From contig CATINC010000005.1 in the NCBI GenBank assembly GCA_949524905.1, positions 124,001 through 188,000 of the forward strand: a DNA stretch of 64,000 nt. The letters run 5' to 3'. A program made the position numbers and the translations under genes. This document shows, piece after piece, positions 16,037-25,377 of this stretch. Origin of the DNA: Opitutia bacterium UBA7350. Its GTDB lineage: Bacteria > Verrucomicrobiota > Verrucomicrobiia > Opitutales > Coraliomargaritaceae. How positions within the stretch are numbered: position 1 is the stretch's first letter; each line of letters begins with the position of its first letter. Below the pieces are notes generated by a model. That model was not told the DNA's origin, did not search any database, and saw only the letters and a program-made list of their open reading frames with translations.

Positions 16037-17887
16037 ATGCGTTTAATCTGTCTATTTGCCATGTTACTGTTGCCGGTGTTGCCAAGGGTAGAAGCGGCGC
16101 TTGATAGCCTGACACCCAGTGCTCCGGTGAAGGATTTTCGATTTCCAAAGTTTGGGGCGAATGGTTATACGCAATGGGTTTTGCAGGGATCGCAGGGGGT
16201 CTATGATGGACCTGATCAAATCAGCGTCGAGGCTATGGGTTTGCGCGTTTATACTGGAGATGAACGCATGGCGATTGAACTGAGCCTGGATAGTCCTGCT
16301 GCGGTTCTACGACTTAAGGAGAACCGCGCAAAATCCTCCGAGCCGATTGAAATTTCCGGAGCAAATTTTGTTATCACTGGGAATGGCTGGACTTGGGACG
16401 GAAACAAAAAAGACATTTACGTAGCCAATAATGCACAGGTTGAATTTGAAGAAGCGATACTTAAAGGAGGCGAGGAAACCACAGGTCGTACGATCGTGCG
16501 AAGCGAAACCTTAAATTTAAAAACCACAGTTGAGAGTTACGCCTTTGACTTTGAGGGATTAGTGCGAGCGGAGTCCGAAGGCTTACGGTTGTGGAGTGAT
16601 CGCTTGATCGCAACTGCAGATACCCCGGACGGAGATCGTGAGAAGATTACGCCCGTGATTGGCGAATTTCGCACCCTACGTAATTTACTGGCCGAGGGTT
16701 CGGTGGTGATGATTGAGGGTAACCGACGATTGAAGGCCGACCGAGCTCGTTTTTTCCCGGGTACGGAAATGGTTGAATTGAATGGTTCGGTTCAGGTAGA
16801 GGGTAGCGGTGCTGTCATTAGCGGGGAGCAGATACGCAGTGAGTTCAAGCAGGTAATCGTTACCGGGAGCGCCAGTACCGGGCGTGCGCAGATGGTCTTG
16901 CTAAGGGCTGGCGGGCTCGGCTTGTCGGGGGCATCGAGTTTGGATGCCATTACCATGATCCATGCAGACCGTATTGTTATGGAAGAAAAGAAGACGGTGA
17001 CTGAATTTGAATTTGAAGGTCGAGTGGAAGTTTTTTCTGGGACGTTAACCCTGCGCGCGGAAGCCTTAACGGTTTTTTCTGCGCCAATTGAAATACAGGC
17101 GGCGGGAGCAGATGATACTTTGCCGATAGGGGAGGTGCGTGAATTATATGCGCGTGGATCGGTCTATCTGGAGGATAGCGGCATGGAGGTTCAGTCGGAA
17201 AAGGCGCGCTTTTTCCCGCAAAAGGAACGTGCTAAATTGCAGGGGAATCCACGCTTAAGTGATGAAGGAGCGGTGGTTTCAGGCGCATGGATGGAATTAA
17301 TGCCTGAAAAAGCTTATGTTTACGGCGAAGCGAATCGACCGGTTCGTGTGCTTTTACCAGAATTACCAAATTTAGGATATAACCCTGAGCCGGAGGCAGT
17401 GGAAATCGAGGATCCCGAGATCAGGATTACCACAACCCGAGAAGCCACTTTGATTGAAAGTAATCGCCTAGAAATGCGCAAAGCTGAGGCTGGCCAATGG
17501 TATATTTTTGAAGGAGCTGTCTCGGTGAGCGGAACGAATCTGCTGGCGACTTGCCATAAAATGGAGGTACGCGCTTCGGAGGTGGGAGAGGTCGCACCAG
17601 AAAAAGATGGATTAATCGAGGGGACTCAAATCAATGAAATCATCGGTACTGGAGCGGTTTGTATCGAGCAAGCTGGACGGGTGACACGCTCCGATAAGGC
17701 TTGGATTGATCCAGTGGGTTTACGTCTGATTCTAGAGGGTAATGCGGAAGTAGAGGATTCTCGTGGGCAAGTTCGCGGTGAGCGTTTAGTTTTAAATCAA
17801 GGTGAGCGGCGAGCAATTGTGGAAGGTGGAGGTGATGGCAAGCGGGCTAGGGTAACTTTGCCGGGATTATCTCAAAGCGAGGATTGA
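16037..17887 (+). CDS. Large LptC/LptA (OstA-fold) LPS transport protein
   Basis: 616 residues from the ATG at 16037, where a signal peptide starts (MRLICLFAMLLLPVLPRVEA). The open frame extends upstream to 15890, but the extra 49 residues precede the signal peptide and are ignored. The mature part is beta-rich and repeats an OstA-like unit: segments around LKADRARFFPGTEMVELNG, VQSEKARFFPQKERAKLQG and TRSDKAWIDPVGLRLILEG recur at roughly 150-220 residue spacing. LptA/LptC are beta-jellyroll proteins of about 180-190 residues, so this looks like several units in one chain. It is followed 31 bases later by lptB. It probably forms part of the periplasmic LPS bridge. Confidence 0.75.
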   Translation: MRLICLFAMLLLPVLPRVEAALDSLTPSAPVKDFRFPKFGANGYTQWVLQGSQGVYDGPDQISVEAMGLRVYTGDERMAIELSLDSPAAVLRLKENRAKSSEPIEISGANFVITGNGWTWDGNKKDIYVANNAQVEFEEAILKGGEETTGRTIVRSETLNLKTTVESYAFDFEGLVRAESEGLRLWSDRLIATADTPDGDREKITPVIGEFRTLRNLLAEGSVVMIEGNRRLKADRARFFPGTEMVELNGSVQVEGSGAVISGEQIRSEFKQVIVTGSASTGRAQMVLLRAGGLGLSGASSLDAITMIHADRIVMEEKKTVTEFEFEGRVEVFSGTLTLRAEALTVFSAPIEIQAAGADDTLPIGEVRELYARGSVYLEDSGMEVQSEKARFFPQKERAKLQGNPRLSDEGAVVSGAWMELMPEKAYVYGEANRPVRVLLPELPNLGYNPEPEAVEIEDPEIRITTTREATLIESNRLEMRKAEAGQWYIFEGAVSVSGTNLLATCHKMEVRASEVGEVAPEKDGLIEGTQINEIIGTGAVCIEQAGRVTRSDKAWIDPVGLRLILEGNAEVEDSRGQVRGERLVLNQGERRAIVEGGGDGKRARVTLPGLSQSED

Positions 17888-17918
17888 TAGTTGCCAAGGT
17901 AGGTCTTGCGAACAGCGT

Positions 17919-18683
17919 ATGAATAAGAACTTAATCGAGATTATGGCAAAGGAAGTAAAAGTTGAACGAATCAAGACGCGGAATCTAGTAAAGGATTACG
18001 GGAAACGCCGGGTGGTAGACGCGGTGGATCTTGAGATTGCTGCAGGTGAAGTTGTGGGCTTACTGGGTCCCAACGGAGCGGGTAAGACAACTTCGTTTTA
18101 TATGATTGTTGGTTTGGTGCCAGTAAGTGGTGGCGAGGTTTTTTTAAACGACATCGCCTTAACGGAATTACCGATGTATCAACGCGCACGCATGGGGTTG
18201 GGTTATTTGCCACAAGAACCTTCGATCTTTCGCAAGATGACGGTAGCAGAAAATATACGAGCAATCGTCGAGACGCTGCCCTTGAGTAAGGCAGAGCAAT
18301 CTTTGCGAGTGGAGGAGCATTTATCGGAATTGGGGTTAACCACATTGGCAAACCAAAAGGCTTTTACGCTGAGTGGCGGCGAGCGTCGTCGTTTGGAGAT
18401 TTCTCGCGCACTCGTGACACGACCGAAGTTTTTATTGATGGATGAACCTTTTAGTGGGGTTGATCCCATTAGCGTTAGCGAGGTGCAAAAGATTATCCTA
18501 CAATTAAAGAAGCGTGGTATCGGCGTTTTAATTACCGATCACAATGTACGAGAGACCTTGAGTATTGTGGATCGCGCTTATTTGATGCACCAGGGCAAAG
18601 TGTTGAGTGAAGGGTCGAGTGATTTTCTCATTAAGGATCCACAAAGCCGAGAGTTTTATCTCGGTGAGGATTTCAATATATAA
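17919..18683 (+). CDS. lptB: LptB, LPS export ABC transporter ATP-binding protein
   Basis: 254 residues. Walker A GPNGAGKTTSFYMIVGLV, signature LSGGERRRLEISRAL, Walker B FLLMDEPFSGVDP and the LptB-type ITDHNVRETLSIVDRAYL. It powers extraction of LPS from the inner membrane with LptF/LptG (not in the window). The ATG at 17919 gives a short extra N-terminus. The ATG at 17943 (MAKEVKVERIK) would start nearer the usual position. It lies between the OstA-like gene and hprK with short gaps, one operon. Confidence 0.95.
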   Translation: MNKNLIEIMAKEVKVERIKTRNLVKDYGKRRVVDAVDLEIAAGEVVGLLGPNGAGKTTSFYMIVGLVPVSGGEVFLNDIALTELPMYQRARMGLGYLPQEPSIFRKMTVAENIRAIVETLPLSKAEQSLRVEEHLSELGLTTLANQKAFTLSGGERRRLEISRALVTRPKFLLMDEPFSGVDPISVSEVQKIILQLKKRGIGVLITDHNVRETLSIVDRAYLMHQGKVLSEGSSDFLIKDPQSREFYLGEDFNI

Positions 18684-18699
18684 GTAAGAAAGGCGAGGG

Positions 18700-19671
18700 A
18701 TGGCAAAGTATCAAAAACAACAGACAAAGTTTGTAGAGGCGATACCGGTGCGGGATTTTTATGAATCGTTTAAAGAGCCATTGGCGCTTGATTGCGTCGC
18801 AGGCGAGTCTGGCTTAGATCGCATGGTCGGAGAGCGCAGCTTGAATCGTCCTGCATTGGCAGTAACCGGATATTTCAGATACTTTGCCTCCAAACGTATT
18901 CAATTATTTGGGGCTGGAGAAATGGCTTACCTGCGCGATTTGAAACGAGACGAAGAGGAGCAGGTACTCACAGATATGTTTAAACGCAAGTTGCCCTGCA
19001 TCCTAGTGTCTCGCAACTTATCGCCCTCAAAGGTTATGTTGGGGCTGGCAGAAAAATATAAGACTCCGCTGATACGCTCACCCCTGAAATCAAAGACCCT
19101 CACGACGGAAGCAACCTTATTGCTTGAAGAGAAATTTGCCCCGCGGACACACCTGCACGGAACCTTGTTGGATATAAAAGGAATTGGAACGCTGATTTGT
19201 GGAGAAAGTGGAGTGGGTAAGAGTGAATGTGCGCTGGCGCTGATTGAGCGCGGGCACAGTTTGGTAGCCGATGACCTCACGCACATTCGTCGCTTGAGCG
19301 ATCGTGAGTTGGTCGGAACTTCGGCCGAGTTGAGTCGAGGCTATATGGAATGTCGTGGATTGGGCATTATCAACATTGCAGAATTGTTTGGGGTACGCTC
19401 AGTACGTTTGCGCAAAGGGATTGATCTTGTCATCAATTTTGTAGCGTGGACTCCAGGAATGCATGAGGAGCGAACTGGCTTAGAGGAAAACACCGTAGAG
19501 ATTTTGGGGCTAAAGGTGCCGACCATGGAGATTCCAGTGCGACCGGGGCGTGACATGGCACGATTAGTTGAAGTTGCCTCGATGGTGCAAGCTTTGAAAC
19601 TAATGGGGCATGATTCTGCCAACGAATTTAACGATCGTTTGATCGAGAGCATGGCAAAAGAGAAAAAGTAA
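18700..19671 (+). CDS. hprK: HPr kinase/phosphorylase
   Basis: 323 residues. The C-terminal catalytic domain has the P-loop [19 protein letters not shown] (about residue 168), the downstream DD of the active site (LVADD) and the HprK signature [16 protein letters not shown]. The N-terminal domain (about 1-130) is the usual HprK N-domain. It phosphorylates and dephosphorylates Ser46 of HPr in response to metabolites. No HPr or enzyme I gene is in the window. In many non-Firmicute bacteria it lies beside lpt/rpoN/PTS-Ntr genes and serves a regulatory PTS. See the EIIA-like domain of the antiporter at 61768. Confidence 0.94.
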   Translation: MAKYQKQQTKFVEAIPVRDFYESFKEPLALDCVAGESGLDRMVGERSLNRPALAVTGYFRYFASKRIQLFGAGEMAYLRDLKRDEEEQVLTDMFKRKLPCILVSRNLSPSKVMLGLAEKYKTPLIRSPLKSKTLTTEATLLLEEKFAPRTHLHGTLLDIKGIGTLICGESGVGKSECALALIERGHSLVADDLTHIRRLSDRELVGTSAELSRGYMECRGLGIINIAELFGVRSVRLRKGIDLVINFVAWTPGMHEERTGLEENTVEILGLKVPTMEIPVRPGRDMARLVEVASMVQALKLMGHDSANEFNDRLIESMAKEKK

Positions 19672-20144
19672 ACTAAAATTTTTTTTCTTTAGAAAAAGAA
19701 CGCTTCGTTTTTAGAGTTTTGATATTTTTCAAATTTTAGAAAATACGTAATTTCAATGATTAATGGAATTGTGTGACGATGTGTCCTGCACGCTTGAAAG
19801 CTTAAAAAAGTTATTCCTTGGCTTGTGTGAATAACTTGTTGAGAAGTTGCCCTTGCAATACCAGTTTGGCTGACTTTTTTTAGTACTGCTGCGGGTTTAA
19901 TTTTATTGGGATAAACAATACACTTAAATTTCAGTGATCCCTTACTAGCCACTTCAAAACTCAAAAAATTCCTCCAAAGCATTGATTATGAAACCTTTAT
20001 AGGTTATTATGATTCATGTAACAATTTAATCTACCCTTACTTTTTTCACTTGAGCGCACAGTTTGAAAAAATTCACCTTCCAGTCTGATTTTTTCATCGC
20101 AGTTATGTGCGAAAGTGTGAATAAATTAACGTTTTCAAACAATA
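19672..20144. other. AT-rich region upstream of dnaA with two DnaA boxes (possible origin)
   Basis: 473 bases without a convincing gene. It contains two perfect DnaA boxes, TGTGAATAA (reverse of TTATTCACA), at 19826-19834 and 20116-20124, in the same orientation. The second is 20 bases before the dnaA start and could mediate dnaA autoregulation. Long A/T tracts at 19676-19740 and 19960-20060 could serve as unwinding elements. Two boxes are few for an origin, so oriC is possible but unproven. A 97-codon open frame on the minus strand (19689-19982) is probably chance. Confidence 0.4.
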
Positions 20145-21566
<1,422 letters not shown>

Positions 21567-21608
21567 GCTTTGAGTCGAAATAACGCCTGCCGGTGAGCCG
21601 ATAGCAAT

Positions 21609-22109
21609 ATGCAATTAACGGAAGAACAACTTGAAGCGGTAAAGGATTGGGTGCGAGCAGGCGAATCGCTTGCTACCATACAAAACCGATTGCGCGAGAC
21701 CATGAACGTAGCGATGACCTATATGGAGGTGCGTTTTTTGCTGGACGATTTAGATGTGGTCTCTGAGGTAGTAGAAACACCTGAAGTAGAGGAGGGACTC
21801 GAAGAAGCGGCTGAATTAGAGGTGGCAGAGGCAGCAGTAACCGATAGCGCACCCATAGATGCCATGCCAGTTAATTCCGAGGATGCCAAAGGCGGTGTCC
21901 GTGTAGAGGTCGATGCAATCAAACGACCTGGAGCTTTGTTGAGTGGAACCGTTATTTTTAGCGATGGTAAAAGCATGAGTTGGCAGCTCGATGCCTCTGG
22001 CCAACTTGGTCTTTTGCCGAGCGATGATCCAGATTACCGCCCGTCGCCTGAGGATGTTGAAGCTTTTCAAAGCGAGTTATCAAAAGCGGTGCAATCGCAG
22101 GGTTACTGA
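21609..22109 (+). CDS. Conserved-looking hypothetical protein downstream of dnaA
   Basis: 166 residues. The N-terminal 50 residues form a helix-turn-helix-like helical unit (TEEQLEAVKDWVRAGESL then a Met-Thr-Tyr-Met-Glu-Val-Arg-Phe-Leu element). A very acidic Glu/Ala/Val linker (about 50-85) follows, then a small beta-rich domain (VRVEVDAIKRPGALLSGTVIF...WQLDASGQLGL). I believe similar proteins occur in other Verrucomicrobiota, but I cannot name one. It starts 42 bases after dnaA and probably shares its transcript. Function unknown. No signal peptide or membrane segment, so it should be cytoplasmic. Confidence 0.7.
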   Translation: MQLTEEQLEAVKDWVRAGESLATIQNRLRETMNVAMTYMEVRFLLDDLDVVSEVVETPEVEEGLEEAAELEVAEAAVTDSAPIDAMPVNSEDAKGGVRVEVDAIKRPGALLSGTVIFSDGKSMSWQLDASGQLGLLPSDDPDYRPSPEDVEAFQSELSKAVQSQGY

Positions 22110-22125
22110 AGCAAATAGCCGGGGT

Positions 22126-22821
22126 TTATTTGGTGGCTTCGTGGATAGCCACGATGGAAAAAGTAAGCGCGCGCGCCTGCACTGAAGAGAATCCCGCATC
22201 GCAAACTTGTTGTTTAAGTTCATCGCGCGAGGGAAAGGCTTCGATGGATCCGGCGAGATAATCATAGGCCCCTTTGTCACCAGTAGCGAGTGCCGCTAGG
22301 CGAGGGAGGATATACTTTAAGTAGAGGAAGTAAAAGGGGCGAAACCATGGGTAGGGCTGGGAGAATTCTAGGATGAACATGCGTCCACTTGGGCGAAGGA
22401 CACGTTTGATTTCCGTGAGTCCTTTATGACGGTCTTCAAAATTGCGAACTCCAAATGCAATCGTAATGGCATCCACGGAGTTATCTTCAAGGGGTAAGTC
22501 CATGCAATCACCATAGGTAAATTCTAAGTCGGTGTATTCGTGGCGATCTTTTTTCTTATGTCGTGCAGCTTCGAGCATGGGTTCACAGAAATCCATCCCG
22601 TGCACCGCGACTTCGCTGCCCAACCGGTCACGCAGCTTAAAGACAACGTCTCCACTTCCCGTAGCTAAATCCACAATGGTGTTTGGAGCAAAGGCCTCCA
22701 CCTTGTCGGCGAGCACTTTTCGCCAGTAATAATCCACACCGGCGCTAAGAAAATGGTTCGCAAAATCATAACGATTCGCAATATTTGCGAACATCTGGTT
22801 AACCTTTTTACCTAAGGGCAT
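22126..22821 (-). CDS. ubiE: UbiE/MenG demethylmenaquinone methyltransferase
   Basis: 231 residues, class I SAM methyltransferase of the UbiE family. [24 protein letters not shown] is the UbiE signature 1, [14 protein letters not shown] binds SAM, and [29 protein letters not shown] is signature 2. With menD and menB in the same window, the likely substrate is demethylmenaquinone, so menG would be an equally good name. It is transcribed alone towards the dnaA unit and converges with the hypothetical gene at a gap of 16 bases. Confidence 0.95.
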   Translation of the reverse strand: MPLGKKVNQMFANIANRYDFANHFLSAGVDYYWRKVLADKVEAFAPNTIVDLATGSGDVVFKLRDRLGSEVAVHGMDFCEPMLEAARHKKKDRHEYTDLEFTYGDCMDLPLEDNSVDAITIAFGVRNFEDRHKGLTEIKRVLRPSGRMFILEFSQPYPWFRPFYFLYLKYILPRLAALATGDKGAYDYLAGSIEAFPSRDELKQQVCDAGFSSVQARALTFSIVAIHEATK

Positions 22822-22950
22822 TTGAGAAATATTTTTAAATAGTTGGTCGGTCGGATGTTTTCGAGTTTGACAGCCTTAAGCACGCTAGAAGTATCGTGTT
22901 TATAGTATTAATATCCGTCCATCATTAATTGATTTCAAAGTAATAAGAGT

Positions 22951-23274
22951 ATGTCCAAAAACCTTACCAAGCGTGATATCGTCCTCGACATTTACGAGGG
23001 CACCAGCATTCCCCAAAAAGATGTTAGGGAAACGGTACAGCGTACTTTGAACGCGATTGCCCAAGCACTTACAGAAGGTCGCAATGTGGAATTGCGGAAT
23101 TTCGGTGTTTTTGAAGTGCAAGTGCGCAAGTCTCGTATCGGACGCAATCCTAATAAGCCTGAGACGGATGTCGTTATCCCTACACGTGCGGTTATTAAAT
23201 TTAAAGCGGGCAAGGAATTAAAGGAGCAACTCACCAAGCTAGATATTAACACCCTTAATGACGGGGAGGGTTAA
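22951..23274 (+). CDS. HU/IHF-family DNA-bending protein
   Basis: 107 residues. The histone-like fold is clear: LTKRDIVLDIYEGTSIPQKDV at the N-terminus, NVELRNFGVFEVQVRKSRIGRNPNKPE for the DNA-contacting arm with the conserved Arg-Asn-Pro tip, and VVIPTRAVIKFKAGKELKE at the end. Proline at the arm tip and the RNFGVF spacing are common to HU and IHF subunits, so I do not pick one. The C-terminal 12 residues extend beyond the core. Upstream, 22822-22950 is AT-rich and must hold its promoter. hisS follows 60 bases later. Confidence 0.93.
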   Translation: MSKNLTKRDIVLDIYEGTSIPQKDVRETVQRTLNAIAQALTEGRNVELRNFGVFEVQVRKSRIGRNPNKPETDVVIPTRAVIKFKAGKELKEQLTKLDINTLNDGEG

Positions 23275-23334
23275 GAGTATTGACCAAAACACATTCCCCG
23301 CAGGAAGTCTTACATAACCCGACCGAACGCAGGC

Positions 23335-24669
23335 ATGAGTTTTGAAACCCTTCCCGGATTCCGGGCCTTTTATCCCGAAAATGCTGCCAAGCGTGCTGCT
23401 ATTTTTGGACTCTGGCGTGCGGCCGCAAGTAGTTTTAATTTTCTAGAATACGACGCCCCGGTGCTAGAGTCACTGGAATTGTATATTGAGAAATCAGGTG
23501 AAGAAATTGTGGGTCAGTTGTTTCACTTTGAAGACCGAGGGGGTCGTACCGTGGCCTTGCGTCCAGAAATGACACCTTCGCTAGCGCGTCTCGTGGGGGC
23601 AAAAGCTAATAGCCTCAAACGTCCAATTAAATGGTTTAACATTGGTGAACATTATCGCTACGAACGACCACAGAAGGGACGTTTGCGTGCATTTTACCAA
23701 TTTAATGCAGATATCTTGGGTGAATCGAGTGCGGCTGCAGATGCAGAATTAATGACTCTGTTGGTGCATGCTTTAAAAGGCTTTGGTTTAGATGCAACTG
23801 ATTTCAAGCTGCGCTTGAGCGATCGAGACCTGTGGTTATTTCTGCTGCAAGCAGAGGGGTTAGACTCTACTATTTCGCTAGCAGTGTTGAGTATTATTGA
23901 CAAATTGGAACGTACTCAGCGTGAGAAAACGATTGAAGAATTAACGAGCGTTATGGGTGAATCGGCGGTAGCCTTTATGGCGAAGGTCGAGACATTGGTG
24001 GCGATTCGTGATTTTCCTGCTTTGGAAAAATACTTCAGCCGCTTGGCGCTAGAAAAACCGCTGGCGGAGCTTATTGAAGCTCGGCTTGCCGAGTGGCGTT
24101 TTTTATTGAAGGCGCTTGAAAATAGTGGCGTGTCAGAATTTGTTGAGATCGATTTTGGGATTGTGCGGGGTCTGGCATATTATACAGGTTTTGTTTTTGA
24201 GGCTTTTGAGGCAAGTGGTGAAGGGCGCGCACTGGCGGGCGGTGGTCGCTACGATGATTTGGTCGGTAAATTGGGAAGCCAGTCTATGCCTGCAGTTGGT
24301 TTTGCAATGGGTGACGTTACTCTGGGTGATTTACTTGAAAAAAAGGGATTACTGGCGGTGGCGGAAAGCAGTCCGGACTTCATTTTAATTATCGGAGGTG
24401 AAGCAGAACGAGCGCAGGCTTTGTCGGATGCCTCCGCATTACGTGCGGCTGGGTATAGCGTAGAATATCCCTTGAAAGAGCTGGCTTTTGGGAAGCAGTT
24501 CAAAGAAGCAAACCAGCGTGGTGCACGCTTTGCCATCGTTTACGGATCGGATGAATTGGAAAAGGGGGTCCTTAAAGTGCGAGATTTAACCGCCGGAGAA
24601 GAAACTGATTATCCAAGGGAAAATTTAATTGAATTGGCGAAGTCGCTCTATGGGAAGGTTTCGAAATAG
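23335..24669 (+). CDS. hisS: Histidyl-tRNA synthetase
   Basis: 444 residues, class II synthetase. Motif 2 is YRYERPQKGRLRAFYQFNADILGE. The HisRS-specific blocks VRGLAYYTGFVFEAF and the motif 3 region follow, with an anticodon-binding domain at the C-terminus (about 345-444). HisZ paralogues lack that last domain, so hisS is preferred. The ATG at 23335 gives the expected N-terminus (PGFRAFYPENAAKR). It is followed after 3 bases by mazG, so the two are co-transcribed. Confidence 0.93.
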   Translation: MSFETLPGFRAFYPENAAKRAAIFGLWRAAASSFNFLEYDAPVLESLELYIEKSGEEIVGQLFHFEDRGGRTVALRPEMTPSLARLVGAKANSLKRPIKWFNIGEHYRYERPQKGRLRAFYQFNADILGESSAAADAELMTLLVHALKGFGLDATDFKLRLSDRDLWLFLLQAEGLDSTISLAVLSIIDKLERTQREKTIEELTSVMGESAVAFMAKVETLVAIRDFPALEKYFSRLALEKPLAELIEARLAEWRFLLKALENSGVSEFVEIDFGIVRGLAYYTGFVFEAFEASGEGRALAGGGRYDDLVGKLGSQSMPAVGFAMGDVTLGDLLEKKGLLAVAESSPDFILIIGGEAERAQALSDASALRAAGYSVEYPLKELAFGKQFKEANQRGARFAIVYGSDELEKGVLKVRDLTAGEETDYPRENLIELAKSLYGKVSK

Positions 24670-24672
24670 GAC

Positions 24673-25332
24673 ATGGGCCAGACTGGAATAGCCGCACTCT
24701 TGGAAACTGTAGCGTCGCTACGGGATCCGAAGCATGGTTGCCCTTGGGATATTGAGCAGGATCACCAATCGATTACGGATTGCCTCGTTGATGAATGCTG
24801 CGAGTTGCTTCAAACCATTGATCGAGGTGACATGGAACACATGGAAGAGGAATTAGGGGATGTATTATTGCAGGTTGTTATGCATGCCCAAATGGCGAAG
24901 GAGGCGGGGCATTTTGATTTTGATTCCGTATGTCATGAAGTTAACGCCAAACTGGTGCGTCGGCATCCGCATGTTTTTGGGGAAGGTAAAGTCAAAGACA
25001 GCGCAGCTTTAATGGAACAATGGGAGGCTATTAAGGCAGCAGAAAAGAAACGCGGACCTGAGACAATTGGGCGCTTCAAAGATTTACCGCCGCAGTTGCC
25101 TTCCTTGATGTTTGCACAGGATGTCTATAAACAAATCGTGAAACAAAAGATGGAGACTGGAGATTTACTGGATCTTGAGGGTATTGCTCAGACAAAGGCC
25201 GAATTGGAGGCTGAAACTCTAGGAGCACGTTTGTTTGAAATCGCCGCAGCTTGTCAGGAACGCAAGCTAGATTCAGAAACACTTTTACGTCGATATGCTC
25301 AGCATGTAGTGGACACGCTCGAAAAGAAGTAG
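24673..25332 (+). CDS. mazG: MazG-family nucleoside triphosphate pyrophosphohydrolase
   Basis: 219 residues. MazG hydrolyses NTPs and dNTPs to the monophosphate, a house-cleaning role. The metal-binding EExxE-type helix pair is seen in DECCELLQTIDRGDMEHMEEELGDVLLQVVMHAQ, preceded by the conserved GCPWDIEQDH. The second half repeats the fold in weaker form. Length is somewhat short of the E. coli enzyme (263). It is directly downstream of hisS. Confidence 0.9.
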   Translation: MGQTGIAALLETVASLRDPKHGCPWDIEQDHQSITDCLVDECCELLQTIDRGDMEHMEEELGDVLLQVVMHAQMAKEAGHFDFDSVCHEVNAKLVRRHPHVFGEGKVKDSAALMEQWEAIKAAEKKRGPETIGRFKDLPPQLPSLMFAQDVYKQIVKQKMETGDLLDLEGIAQTKAELEAETLGARLFEIAAACQERKLDSETLLRRYAQHVVDTLEKK

Positions 25333-25377
25333 GGCGGTGGCTTGCATACGGTCTGCAATAGGCATAGCGGTATTTGA

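Noticed and set aside
19689-19982. 97-codon open frame on the minus strand upstream of dnaA
   Set aside because: AT-rich DNA with Phe/Lys/Ile-biased composition, no RBS, and it covers the DnaA-box region. More likely chance.
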